64,000 nucleotides of DNA from Endomychus coccineus (lineage: Eukaryota; Arthropoda; Insecta; Coleoptera; Endomychidae), in assembly GCA_958510875.1 (NCBI GenBank), contig OY294068.1, positions 85,909,043-85,973,042 of the forward strand. The letters are read 5' to 3'. Position 1 is the first letter of the stretch; each line of letters starts with the position of its first letter. Shown here piece after piece: positions 31,922 to 43,617 of this stretch. Below the pieces are notes generated by a model that worked only from the letters and a program-made list of their open reading frames with translations, ran no database searches and had not been told where the DNA came from. A program made the position numbers and the translations under genes.

Positions 31922-34900
31922 ATGAACAACAAAATAAACATTTTACAATGGAATGCACGTTCCATTGTATCAAACAAAAATAGTCTTAGCAAATTTATTT
32001 CAGATCAAGATATAGACATTGCGTTGATTAGCGAAACTTGGTTTAAGCCAAATATGGTTTTCAATTTTCGTGGCTACAACATTATTCGACATGATCACAG
32101 AGATGGTAAAGCTGGTGTAGCAATATTTATAAAAAAGAAATTCGCATTTCAGGAATTTCATTTTACAAATAACCGTCATGAAGGGTTATGTATTTGTGGT
32201 ATTAATGTAGTTATTAATGACAGAACAACATCTTTTGTTTCCCTGTACAGATCTCCCAACATTCGAACTAATATGAATGACTGGCAACGTATATTTTCAC
32301 AAATTCCTTACCCTGCTGTGGTGGTGGGCGATTTCAACGCCCACAATACCTCTTGGGGCTCGACAAAAAATGACCCTATCGGCAATCAAATATTGGGAGC
32401 CATTGATGATCTTAACTATGTATTATTAAATAAAGGTGCAACAACCAAAATAGATCGTCCGGGATATACCAAGTCAGTAGTTGATTTGTCCTTTTGTTCG
32501 GCTTCTATAGTTGGCAATCTAAATTGAAATATTTGCTCAGATACACTCGGCTCAGACCATTTTCCCATTATCATATAAATTGACATAGGAACAAAGTCTC
32601 AAGAAAAAATCTATCCCAATTATAAATGGAATGTGAAAAAAGCAAATTGGACCTTGTATAGACAACATATCGATAAGAATTTGAATATCAATTCTAACTT
32701 GTCTACTGACAGCAAATATAAGCTGCTAGTTAATTGTATTGATGCTGTAGCCTATGAATCAATCCCCACATATAAACCTTTTACTGCTAAGAATCATTCT
32801 CCGCCACCATGGTGGGATAATCAGTGCGATGCGGCAATAGAGAAACGTAAACAAGCTCTTAAAAATTATAAACAACATCCTAACCTCGACAACTATCTTC
32901 TTTGTTCAAAAATTAATGCTCAAACTAAAAGATTTCTCAAGGACAAAGCCAAAAAAGCTGGATCAATTGGTGTTCAAACCTCAATAAAAATACACCCTCA
33001 ACCACATTGTGGACACAAGCAAAAAAAAGAACAAAAAAAACAAACAACTCGTAAATCTGAGAATCAAGTGTGGATAGACACATTTTTTGACAAGATCGCG
33101 CCTCCTTCTGTAGAAAATCGTAGACAAGAATACCACCCGACCGAGGACACAAACCATTCTCTTTTAACACCGTTTTCGATGAATGAACTTGATTCTGCCT
33201 TTCTATGCACAGCTAACACAGCTCCAGGATATGATGAGATAAAATACTCAATGATACATAATTTGCCTCACAATGCAAAGTCATTAATATTAGGAATATT
33301 CAACGAAGTCTACTTATATGGTTGCGGACTTGAAGAATTTCAAAAAGTTGTGATTATCCCTATACACAAACCTGGTAAAGATCCCAATATCCACACGTCT
33401 TATAGACCAATCTCTTTACTTCCATGTGTACTCAAAACATTGGAGCGGATGATAAAGCGAAGGTTAGAATGGTGGATTAGCAAACAAGGATTTATACCAG
33501 TCAATCAGTTCGGTTACAGAAAAGGTTTTGGTGCACTGGATGCTCTCTCTAAGCTTACAGTTGATATTGGCAATTGCTTTTCGGAAAATAAATTTCTTGT
33601 TTCGTGCTTTCTTGATATAAATGCTGCCTATGATTCAGTGAACTTAAGTATCCTAGAGAATAAAGTCATTACGAAATTTTGGATGCCAGTTATAAATCTC
33701 TACAGTCATAGGCTCATTCATTTACGAAGCAATAACAACACCAAAATGGGACCAAGAAGACTAAACACAGGACTACCGCAGGGGTCAGCACTTAGTCCAC
33801 TTCTTTTCAATATCTATACTGCTGATTTGCATGATCTATAACATTTTTTATTAATACAATTTGCTGATGATATTTGCATCTATGTTTTAAGCAAGAACTA
33901 TGATTCATGTATAAAAAGCTTGTCAAACGCATTTAATCAGGTATCCGAATGATTTTTCTTGAATGGATTCCAACTCTCTGTTGGAAAAACTGTTGTTTCC
34001 TTTTTTACTCGTCACAACACCCCTAATATTCAATCCATAAAATTGGGAGTCAATAACATTCCGGTAAGAAATTTTGTCAAATACCTGGGAATTATTCTTG
34101 ATAAAAAATCAAATTGGAAAATGCACATTGATTCTGTCATTACGAAATTTGAGAAAGGCATTAACTTTCTACGCGCAGCCACGAAAACCTGGTGGGGATG
34201 TGACATTAAAACAGCTCTAATTTTCTATAAAGCCTATATCAGATCAATTATTGATTATGGTTCCTTTCTATATGGTTCTGCTTATGAAACTACGTTGTGT
34301 GAAATAGATCGCATACAATTTAAAGCTCTCAGAATATGTCTTGAAGCCATGAGATCTACACCCACAGAAGCCCTTTTAGTTGGAGCCTTAGAGCCACCTC
34401 TTTCTTATGGTAGGGAATTATTATGTACAAGGTTCCTACTCAAACAAAAAATTTTCGATACTGCACTTATACAGTCTATCAGCCAGCTCAATACCTCTGA
34501 CCTAACTGCCAAATATCGGATCCACAAGCAATCACCTCCTTTATGTGTTTCTTTCAGAGAACATAATTCACTTTTGAAAGGTATTGATACCTTAACGTTG
34601 CTCGATATTGACTACAACTGTCTTATTGGAAAAGTTCCAATTAAAGTTCCTACGTATAGTGACATATCCATGGTTAGCTCAGTAATCTTGAATAGTGTTA
34701 TTGATCAGAGCAATGATCTAACAGTAATCTATACAGATGGTTCTAAAACCGGCAATGGTAATGGGGCAGCCTTCTACATACCGAAATACAAAGTAGAAGC
34801 TAAATTTAAAATACATAAGGATTTTTCAATCTTCACAACAGGAGCGATTGCAGTATTAGGAGCAATAAAGTATGCTCTCACTATGGACACTAGTGAGATT

Positions 34901-35590
34901 TTGATTTTGAGTGACTCTCTTTCAGTGATTGAAGCGCTTGGGAATATCTCCTATCACACCTATTGGTATTGTCCCATTCTTCTTCGTATCAAACAAATTC
35001 ACTACACCTCAATAGAACAAGGAAAGAATATCACCTTTATTTGGGTTGAAGCGCACTGCGGTTTGAAAGAAAATGAGTACGTAGATAAGTTAGCGAAAGA
35101 TAGTGTATGCAATGGAAACCTCATCAAATACTCTCTAAATGCACGAGACTCAATTATGGTCATCAAACATCTTATACACGAGGAATGGGAATCCAGGTGG
35201 AATAAATTCTGCAATGAAAATAAAACTAGATATTCACTAATTCAGCCATCCATACCTGTTGACTACTGGCAAGCCGACGATTTATCACTACCATAATTCG
35301 TTGGAAATTTGGTCATGCAAGCTATCCCGTACACCTGCATAGATTGAAATTAATACCCTCCCTCCGATTTATGCGACTTATGTCAAACTAGAGCCGATTT
35401 GGATCACATTTTTTTCGAATGTGAAAAATATCATCATTATTCGGAAATTCTAATTGAATCTTTGATCAATGAATGCCAAATCCCGTCTCCTATTAACCTA
35501 CTACATTTGCTAGCATTGAATAATGTTAAAGTTTTCCGTATAATCATGAAATTTCTTTCGGACAGTGATATTCGTGTATAGCTTAGCTAG
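31922..35590 (+). pseudogene. LINE ORF2: endonuclease, reverse transcriptase, RNase H
   Basis: The endonuclease (31922-32527) has ILQWNARSI, LISETWF, VVGDFNAHNTSWGS and, past a TGA, GSDHFPI. The reverse transcriptase has PGKDPNIHTSYRPISLLPC, GLPQGSALSPLLFNIYTADL and FADDICIY. RNase H has VIYTDGSKTGNG, ILSDSLSVIEAL and EYVDKLAKDS. The RNase H Glu expected in the AEAIA-type motif is replaced (TGAIA). The tail has LCDLCQTRADLDHIFFEC. In one frame there are stops at 32525-32527, near 32576, 33839-33841 and near 33951, several being apparent Trp-to-TGA changes. A further frameshift follows 35296. It is therefore inactive. Confidence 0.82.
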
Positions 35591-35600
35591 ATACATTTGT

Positions 35601-36208
35601 TTCCTTTTGTCTATCCCAGTTTTAATGGACCTATCCTACCTGGCCTGCCTGTCTATGTCTCTATTAATGCTCTTACCGACCAAGAGCGAGAAGCGTGTGA
35701 CCCAGTATTCTATCCCATTGTTATATTCATTCTTGTAGGATATTCTGTATGCGATGAATTAATTGTCAATGTGGATTACGAAAGTATCTTTCCTACCCTT
35801 CCGTCTACCTCAGGAGTGTTTAAGACCAGTTGTTAATGGGTAAAAAGCGCAGTGTTCAAAATGAGGCCACATCTTTCAAAAAAATCAAGATATCTGAGAA
35901 AACTTGAAAATAGGTATAGGACAACATGATGCAACTCACGATGAAATTTTCTTACAAATCTAAAAATAAAATAATATACCTTGGGTCTTATTTAATTTAA
36001 GGAAGCTAATGGCAACTAACGGTACAACCGGAAGTGGTATGCATTCGAAAATATTTTGAAATGAAAGAGAATCTTGAATAAACATGGAGTTCAAAAATTC
36101 AGAATTCTTAGTTTTTTCTAACCACGAAAACTTCTTACGAACGGCTAACGTGAGAAACCCTACATCTCAATATCAACTCGATTATTCCCTAGTGTGCCGT
36201 GTCGTGTA
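35601..36208. other. LINE 3' region or intron, no gene
   Basis: A 79-codon open frame at 35597-35836 shows no family motif and may be LINE 3' UTR. Nothing else was seen before the mariner left end. Confidence 0.45.
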
Positions 36209-38542
36209 CAGGGTGTCCCATTTTGGGTACTTTTGCGGGGTATCTCCTTTATTTTTAAAGATAGAGAGTTGCGGTTTTCGCGACACTGTGCTACTTTTTC
36301 GTAAAACTCAAGATGCCGTCAACAGAATTTTCATAGCCCTTTTAGTTTTTAAGATACAGGGCATTTCTGAAAATGTTGCATTTTGTGACCCCCCTCGTAT
36401 CTCCGTTATCCTTCAACTTATCGAAAAGGTAAAATAACATTCTGATAGTTTTTTTTTCCGTAGAATGCAGTGGTGTAGATAACTTTTGTTACATATTTAC
36501 TGTTTTTGAGTTATAAGCAAACTTATGTTTTTTTAAAAGGAACACCCTGTATATTTATAGACTATAAAATTTGTCTTTTTTTTACCTTCTCAAAAATATA
36601 TGATAGTATAAACTTTTTTCCAGAAACACGCAAATAATTGACAATTTTTAGAAATTAAATACATATTTTAATTGTAAGCCATTGATATTGTTTATGACAA
36701 GAAACAGAAATAAACATCAAATCTCTATCGCATTTAAGCTGTTTATTTTCGTTCTTTTGGTATCATTATTCAATAGATATTTATCAATTTTTTCGAATAA
36801 TGGCAGTTTACGAAAATCATGAGAAATATGATATGATGGTATGTTTTATACAGAGTAATGAAAATTCTGAAGAAGCTTCGGAATTATATTTCCAAAGGTG
36901 AGTAAGCTATTATGGCTATGAAAATCTCTATTATCATTTTAATTTTTGCTTGTTAGATATCCAGAAAGAAGGCAACCGTTTTTTGGGATATTTGCCCGTT
37001 TAAAAGCAAATTTAGTTGAGCACGGATCATTTGTTCACCCGCGCCCTAAAACATACAACAAAGAGAACAGGGAAAGAAAAGAGATAGAAAAATTGAGAAG
37101 GAAATTGGTGTGCCAAAAACTAACGCTCAGAGGATCTTGAAGAAATATAAGTATCATCCATACAAATTTAATATACTACAACATTTGCATCCTGGCGATG
37201 CCGAGCGCCGGGCACTGTTTTGCCAATGGTATTTGCAACAAATCGATGCTAACGATTTATTTGGCAGACTTGTTATCTGGTCAGACGAATGCTTTATTTC
37301 AAGTGCTGGCATTTTCAATCGTCACAATACCAGGAACTGGCGTAGTGAAAATCTGCATTTAATGTTTGAAAGGGCACAACAAGGACGCTTTGGAGTTGGG
37401 GTTTCATGTTTTATTTTGGGTAGACATATAGTTTATAGGATTTTTGAAGGAGGTCTTACAGCACGTAGATACCTAGAAATTCTTGAGGAAGTTATTCCAG
37501 AACTGCTCGAAAACATTCCATTAGCCCAGTATAATGCTGTTTACCTACAGCAAGATGGTGCCCCAAGTCATAACTCTAGGCTCTTGAGGGCCTTTCTAAA
37601 TAATAACTTTCCTCAAAGATGGATAGGTACCAACGGACCTGTTAGATGGCCTCCACGATCACCAGATCTCTCAATTTTAGATTTTTTTTTATGGGGTTAT
37701 ATACAAAATGAAGTATATAAAACTCGATATGACGGCATTGCAAAACTTCGAGAGGCAATTCATTTAGCTTTTCGAAATCTGCGAATGAGAACAATGGTTC
37801 TTTTGAACGCTATTCAAAGAATCTCAAAGATGTGCCAATTTTGCATTAGAGAAAATGGTGGTCAATTTGAACATCACATTTAATTTTTTTTAATAATGTT
37901 ATTTTTTTGTGTTTTTGTTATATTGTCACTTTACGCCACAAAACTGTTGTTACAAACTTACTGTTAGAAAAAAGATCTATGGGAATTTTTTTTAATAGAT
38001 ACCTATATACAAAGTATCCAATTATTTGTTAGTAATATGTAAGTTGCACTTGTTTATTATTATTATCCATAGCCTACTATTAAAATATGTATTTAATTTC
38101 TGAAAATTGTCAATTATTTGCGTGTTTCTGAAAAAAAGTTTATACTATCATATATTTTTGAAAAGGTAAAAATAAGACAAATTTTATAGTCTATAAATAT
38201 ACAGGGTGTTCCATTTAAAAAAACGTAAGTTTACTTTATAACTCAAAAACAGTAAATATGTAACAAAAGTTATCTACACCACTGCATTCTACGGAAAAAA
38301 AATCTATTAGAATGTTATTTTACCTTTTCGATAAGTTGAAGGATAACGGAGATACGAGGGGGGTCACAAAATGCAACATTTTCAGAAATGCCCTGTATCT
38401 TAAAAACTAAAAGGGCTATGAAAATTCTGTTGACGGCATCTTGAGTTTTACGAAAAAGTAGCACAGTGTCGCGAAAACCGCAACTCTCTATCTTTAAAAA
38501 TAAAGGAGATACCCCGCAAAAGTACCCAAAATGGGACACCTG
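36209..38542 (+). mobile_element. Tc1/mariner-like DNA transposon with 470-base inverted arms
   Basis: It is flanked by TA (36207-36208 and 38543-38544). The left end is CAGGGTGTCCCATTTTGGG; the right end, reversed, is the same with one G missing. The arms 36209-36680 and 38070-38542 are nearly identical inverted copies. Between them lies a transposase with one intron and a damaged middle. Each arm also contains an inward-facing copy of the terminal motif (AACACCCTG ending 36549, and CAGGGTGTTCC from 38202), again next to TA. Confidence 0.85.
36800..37883 (+). pseudogene. Tc1/mariner-like transposase with one intron and an internal frame-breaking deletion
   Basis: Exon 1 (36800-36897) is MAVYENHEKYDMMVCFIQSN and onward to ASELYFQ. 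A 59-base intron follows, GTGAGT to TTAG (36898-36956). Exon 2 continues YPERRQPFFGIFARL, VEHGSFVHPRPKTYN, the N-terminal DNA-binding part. Near 37090-37115 the frame changes and most of the second helix-turn-helix is missing, then EIGVPKTNAQRILKKYKYHP continues. The catalytic core is intact: VIWSDECF, YLQQDGAPSHNS and PPRSPDLSILDFFLWG, with 36 residues between the second and third Asp. Without the deletion it would be about 340 residues. The function is cut-and-paste transposition at TA; this copy is probably inactive. Confidence 0.8.
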
Positions 38543-38758
38543 TACTCGTATGACCGCAAGAATGATCTAGTCGAATTTCGAATAGTCGCGCATGTGATGA
38601 ATAACGAGAACCACTAATAACTTCAGTATGGTTTTTTTCCGAAAGCACTATCAAGTTATTTCAATAATCCACTTAATCTATTTTCATATCTCGATTATTC
38701 CCATCTCTAGTACCTATATGTTTGTCAACTGTATTAAAATGATGAATTTGCATTACAG
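38543..38758. other. Intron end before the last peptidase exon
   Basis: No gene. The acceptor TGCATTACAG ends at 38758. Confidence 0.6.
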
Positions 38759-38896
38759 ATATATGCTGACGAGAACCATGGGCTGGGAGGAGTGAAGAAA
38801 CATTTGTATAGGAGCATGGCCCAGTTTCTTGATGACTGTTTCAAGAAACAAGTTCCTCCTGAGTTCAAAGCGGGTTTGCGTAATGATGTGGAGTAG
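38759..38896 (+). CDS. Dipeptidyl peptidase 4-family gene, last exon with the catalytic histidine
   Basis: 46 codons: IYADENHGLGGVKKHLYRSM, AQFLDDCFKKQVPPEFKAGL, then RNDVE and TAG (38894-38896). His of DENHG (codon 38777-38779) completes the Ser-Asp-His triad. The helix after it (HLYRSMAQFLDDCF) is the C-terminal helix of the family, with the usual Cys. The protein ends 14 residues later, normal for secreted or type II membrane DPP4-like enzymes. The exon joins the previous one in phase 0. Confidence 0.93.
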   Translation: MYADENHGLGGVKKHLYRSMAQFLDDCFKKQVPPEFKAGLRNDVE

Positions 38897-38996
38897 TATA
38901 CGTTCAACGATTTTATATAGTAGCTATTTACGGTTAATGTGATATCCTCTTATCTTTTGCAAAATATGAAGAATGAACCGAAGAAACATGAGGATC

Positions 38997-39002
38997 AATA
39001 AA
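38997..39002 (+). terminator. Poly(A) signal of the peptidase gene
   Basis: AATAAA 101 bases after the stop codon, followed by a GTTGTTCTTTTC stretch. It fits the 3' end of the transcript. A second AATAAA at 39470-39475 could serve a longer form. Confidence 0.65.
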
Positions 39003-40482
39003 CGTTGTTCTTTTCTTCTGATTTTTTTGAACGAGTTTTGCTGTAAAATCGTCCTACAATGCGAGGACGTTTCTAGTGATGAAAGTGCCAAATTTTGCAT
39101 ATTCGATTGATGTTTTCGTACAAAAAAGACGTTTTAATGACATTCCTCGAAGATTATGAATCATATGCAATAATTATCTTGGTACTCAGGAACATTTCAG
39201 TAATAATTAAAGATAATAACTCGGACCCATTGTAGATGTAGGAAAACAATCAGTATTGAAAATAGCAAACACACGTTAATTGGTCTGTGCTCAATATTGC
39301 AAAATATATAATATTCATTAAAATAGCCATCCCTATAACTCAACTGAAAAACTTATTTTCGTTTAAAATTGATATATTTTTTCAACATTCTAGTTCTTAT
39401 TTGAATATTTATATTATTCTAAAACTGACTATCGCTTTCGATGTAACATAAAATTCTAAGGAAATGATCAATAAAATTTACGCTAGCGGGTAAATTACGC
39501 TCCAGCAACCAGCAAAAAGATGAAATGAACCCATCATTGAAATGTGTCGTTTTTACGGTATAAGTGACGCCACATTAATATCATCAGAATATCTATATAT
39601 TCTAACAAGAATTTTACACTATCGTTCCTCTCAAAGTTAACTAACAATCAAATGAATACAATAAACTCAATGTACTAAATAAAATCCGTCACTGATAAGT
39701 CTATGTGGTGCTAATAACATTCGATCTTGCATCGAGCATGCAGCGAGTACGGCTTACGTATAAGGGAAATTGGATGTAATATACTATATCGTAGATTCAT
39801 AGTCCAGTCGCACGGTCGTCCGAATCCCCTGAGGATCCGGCAAAATTTGATATGGCTGGAATGTGATCAAATCCTTTTTTTTTACAGATTAATGAATAAA
39901 AAGCACTTTTATCTTATAAATAATGCCGCTAGAAAAGCTATGGCCATTTTTCGAGAACAAGCTGTATATTTTCCGGGTTTTTTCATTCATTTAAATAGTT
40001 TTGAATTGAAGTCTCTAATCAAAAAAACACTGATGATCAAAGTTCTCGAAAAATTGGAGAAATTTTGATATCGGAACAATCGAAAGAAAAAATTAGAAAT
40101 GCTGTTAGAGCTTTCCAATGCGTGTATTTTGAGCTATTCTAGATCAATTTTGCTTCTGTAGAAGTCTAGATATTCATGTAAACCTGTTGCGGCACCAATT
40201 TTGGGCCCAGCGTAATAAAACAAAATTCAATCAAAATTAGAGGAATTTCTCTATTTAAATCCAAAAGTATGACCAAGCCATCATTGAAAACAATCTAGAG
40301 CGTTTGGAAAAAATAAATTATCATGCAAACTATAATTTTCTATGTCTATAAGTAGATTTTACGTAATATTTAATTTATTTATTCAAATTTTTTTTTTTCA
40401 ATTGATGAAACACAACAAAGCATTATGAAGAAAAAATCCAGTGAGAAGTAGTATAAAAATGCTAACTAATACATACAAATTC
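39003..40482. other. Downstream intergenic DNA, no gene recognised
   Basis: AT-rich. A 113-codon + strand frame at 39727-40068 has no known motif and was judged to be chance or a relic. Confidence 0.45.
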
Positions 40483-41627
40483 TCAAATCAACTTTTGTGA
40501 CCGTGCAACTGGACTATCAGGAAGAAAAAGCACTGTGTCAGAGTGTGAGCATTTGTGAGAGATTACGATTTCAATTATAGTAAAACTTCGTTTTTCATTT
40601 GCCATCATATAACCAATGAAGCACATGTCCAATTGCGCTGTTTTTTGTATCCACATGTTCAGCAAAATATATTTTAGAAAACTGTTAGACTAAGGCATTC
40701 ATTGAATGTGAAATGATATTTTTTCAACTATTATGTCATCACATTTTAACGATTTGAAAACTATTCTCCAACTACTCGTCGAAAAGCCTTCCCCGTCTTC
40801 AAAATAACATTTCAATGCAACACTTAGTGACTTAGCACTTCCTCGAATGATAAGATACATTTTTACTCCATCCTATCCAGCAGCATTAAGTGAGATTACA
40901 GTTGCAATGAATATAATTTCCAAATTTTATTATCCAATTTGTTCCCAAATCTTTTTCAAGCCGGTAACTATTTCGGCTGTTTTCAATGTTTCTGAAGAAA
41001 GATCTAGAATCCAAGCCTGATATGACTCCTTTTTCAAATAGGGTACTTAAATCCTTTTTTCTCTGCTTCTCCGATTGAGAGCTGATTCAGAATCAGACCC
41101 TTTCCTCATTTGTGATATGCGTAGGTTGCGTTGAATATTAATTTTTTCAAATTCACTCATGAAGTCATTCCTGTATATTATTATACTAGGTAAAAACTAC
41201 TTATACAGAGTATTCTTGATTTTCAACCAATTAACTGCATTATCGTCTTCGTCGATTTTCATACTTCTTATGACTTTTTATGTCTTCAAGCTCCAAAAAA
41301 TTTACTAATTCCTGCATGATGTTCCGGTTTTGTATGGGGACTTACTCCTATATTTAACACCAAAAGCTTGTCCTTCAAGTTCTGTGGATTTGTCTGTGCG
41401 CTTGAAAATGAATCTATCGCAGTTTACTTGCTTCTGAAGATTAGATTTCTGCTAGGTACCATGTTTGGAAACATCGGGCAAGCCTGTAGTTGTTTTCCAT
41501 ATTTCTCAAGTTGCTTTCCTAAGTCGGGGATCGGCTGACTTCCATCGACACTTTTTTTTGTTTTCTTCGCAATTGGCTCTGGATCATCAGATTCTCTTTC
41601 GAGCTTTACCCCATCTTCATTACTCAT
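40483..41627 (-). pseudogene. Unrecognised intronless pseudogene
   Basis: On the - strand the frame from 41627 reads MSNEDGVKLERESDDPEPIA, KKTKKSVDGSQPIPDLGKQL, EKYGKQLQACPMFPN. After breaks it continues DKLLVLNIGVSPHTKPEHHA (near 41360), then MSEFEKINIQRNLRISQMRK and GSDSESALNRRSREK (41160-41060), then KDLSTLFEKGVISGLDS (near 41045). The protein-like texture, with acidic and basic clusters, frameshifts and no splice signals between blocks, suggests a retrocopy of a host gene or an old element protein. I do not recognise the family. The lower boundary is approximate. Confidence 0.35.
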
Positions 41628-43319
41628 TTCCTTGCTCTAAGCATCGGTATTACCATTTTTTTACTGTTGATCACAAGGTTACCAGTTGTTGTCCTTCAGT
41701 GAATCGTATGATGAATACTCATTCAATGTATTACATTGAATTCCGTTCGCTACGAGATTATGAATAGAAGAACTACTTTATGCGAAGAAGAAGAGGTCAG
41801 AAATGGAACCACATTTTCTACATCATTGTCTGAAAAAGAAAAACTGTTCTAAACTAGAAATCATGTATCAGAATGAACATCCTTTAGAGAACAATAATCA
41901 AAAAGGACTCGAAAGATTCATAGTTCAGACTGCAGAATTTTCAATATTGGTATATAACTCGTAACGGTCGATTCCATCTCTACAATCTCTATAGATGCAC
42001 CAGGCAGAGAGTTGATCAGTGTATACAATTTGTTGATGGTTATCTGAGTACCCTAATTAACAAAGATCAATTATTCTCAAATCTGAACCGACAATAGTTG
42101 ATTGTTCAATAGTCAATAACATATTTTTCAAAAATTATCTTTAGAACATAATTAGAATCGGGATGAATCGAAACCATTATTCAGGAAAGAGAACGTAACC
42201 TCACCTATTGATAGACATTCTGGAACTTTCGATTCAAGTTCTATCTCTTCTATGAACCGTGCATGAGATTGAAAATACATCGTGGTAGGTATGTCTATAT
42301 AGTACCATTACAAGCTTCTGAATAACAAGTAAACTAATGAGCAAAACAGAATTTCAAAAGTATGACGACTAATCACACAGCAGAAATCATCTGTACCATG
42401 TGTATGACATCTCTTGTCTATAAAGGAATCAAGGAATGAATATTGTTTGCTACCCTAAACATCCAATATAGAATGAAATACATTTTTTTTGTGTTACTAA
42501 ATAATTATGACACATCGTAAATGGTGAACAAGATAAGCTGTTCACACTCTAGAGTGTGATAGTTGTTCTTTGTCAAGATTAGCTTATGCCCCAGACAGAT
42601 TGTGTCTAGTGGTACATCAATAACTGTTCAACTAGATTTTGTTTTGATTTCTTCAACACCGAAGCATGAACTTTCAATCTTTCTAGAACTACACGATAAC
42701 AAGATTTGAATTCATATGATTTCGAAATATTTTAAATGCAAAATATTTGCTCTACAAAATGGTTATATACTTCATCTGACTTAGACACACTTGCGCATCC
42801 ATACATGCACACAAATATACAACACAACGCACATGATGCAAACACACGCGCACACACATACAAGCATTCATTTAATTTCATTTTAAAACACATGTTCTTC
42901 AATGAGTATGAGTCAAAACATGGATCACATTAGGAGGAAGGTAAACTTTGCAAATCCAAAATAAAAATTGATTTTTATAGAAAATAATCTTTAAGCATTC
43001 AGCAATGGAAATAAGCTAGACTTAAACTCACCTGTAGATTTTGATCCTCAATAGGACTCTAGGATGGGCATTCCAAAGACAAGAGGTGACAAGGTATTTC
43101 TATTGCGATGCACATTGCCTGGAAATTAAAAGGAATACTAGTGCTTGAAGTATTTCTAACCAAATTTTATGTACATTATGCTAAGTTGGTCCTATGAATC
43201 TTCAACTAAATTTCAACATGCAGTTGAAAATTAATAATATAATGATGATTCTTGACCCAGGTATGAATTATATGTAAATTCTTCGGATATTGATCACGTA
43301 ACAAATTTATCAGTATACT
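41628..43319. other. Intergenic DNA with a CA-rich patch, no gene
   Basis: A CA-rich tract lies at about 42785-42862. No coding region was recognised. Confidence 0.5.
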
Positions 43320-43600
43320 TTCGTCTTTGCTTATGTTTCGATCTCACGACCATTATCAGAAAACGTTTGAAAACTAATCCAGATCCACTGAAAAGCGGGA
43401 TTTCTTGAACTGAAACGTAGACATTTTCAATTGAAATTAATGCGATGAAGACGCTCAATGCTTAGTATAGTTCGAGAAATCCCGCTTTTTAATTGATGAA
43501 TTAGGTTTTTTTGATGATGGTCATGAAACCGAAACTTACGTTGAGACGGAAGTATACTGATATATTGGTAATGTGACCTAATTCCCAAGAATTTACATGA
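43320..43600. repeat. Inverted pair of Penelope-like tails with hammerhead-like motifs
   Basis: On the - strand, 43360-43335 reads CTGATAATGGTCGTGAGATC then GAAAC. On the + strand, 43512-43535 reads TGATGATGGTCATGAAACCG then AAAC. AAGCGGGATTTCTTGAA and its inverse TTCGAGAAATCCCGCTTTTT lie between them, so the two copies face each other around about 43440. It is the same family as 16955-17215. Confidence 0.5.
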
Positions 43601-43617
43601 AATTTAAAATTAATATA

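Larger units (their letters stand above)
30740..35600 (+). mobile_element. Non-LTR retrotransposon (I-type LINE with RNase H), 5'-truncated and mutated
   Basis: It contains ORF1 with three zinc knuckles, then ORF2 with APE endonuclease, reverse transcriptase, RNase H and a C-terminal CCHC. This domain order is typical of the I group of LINEs. The ORF1 N terminus is absent, so the copy is 5'-truncated near 30740. No poly-A tail is evident and the 3' boundary is uncertain. It lies in host intron 28722-38758, in the sense orientation. Confidence 0.8.

Noticed and set aside
39727..40068. 113-codon + strand open frame
   Set aside because: No domain, no neighbour support and no coding texture beyond chance.
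42785..42862. CA-rich tract as regulatory element
   Set aside because: Irregular simple sequence only.
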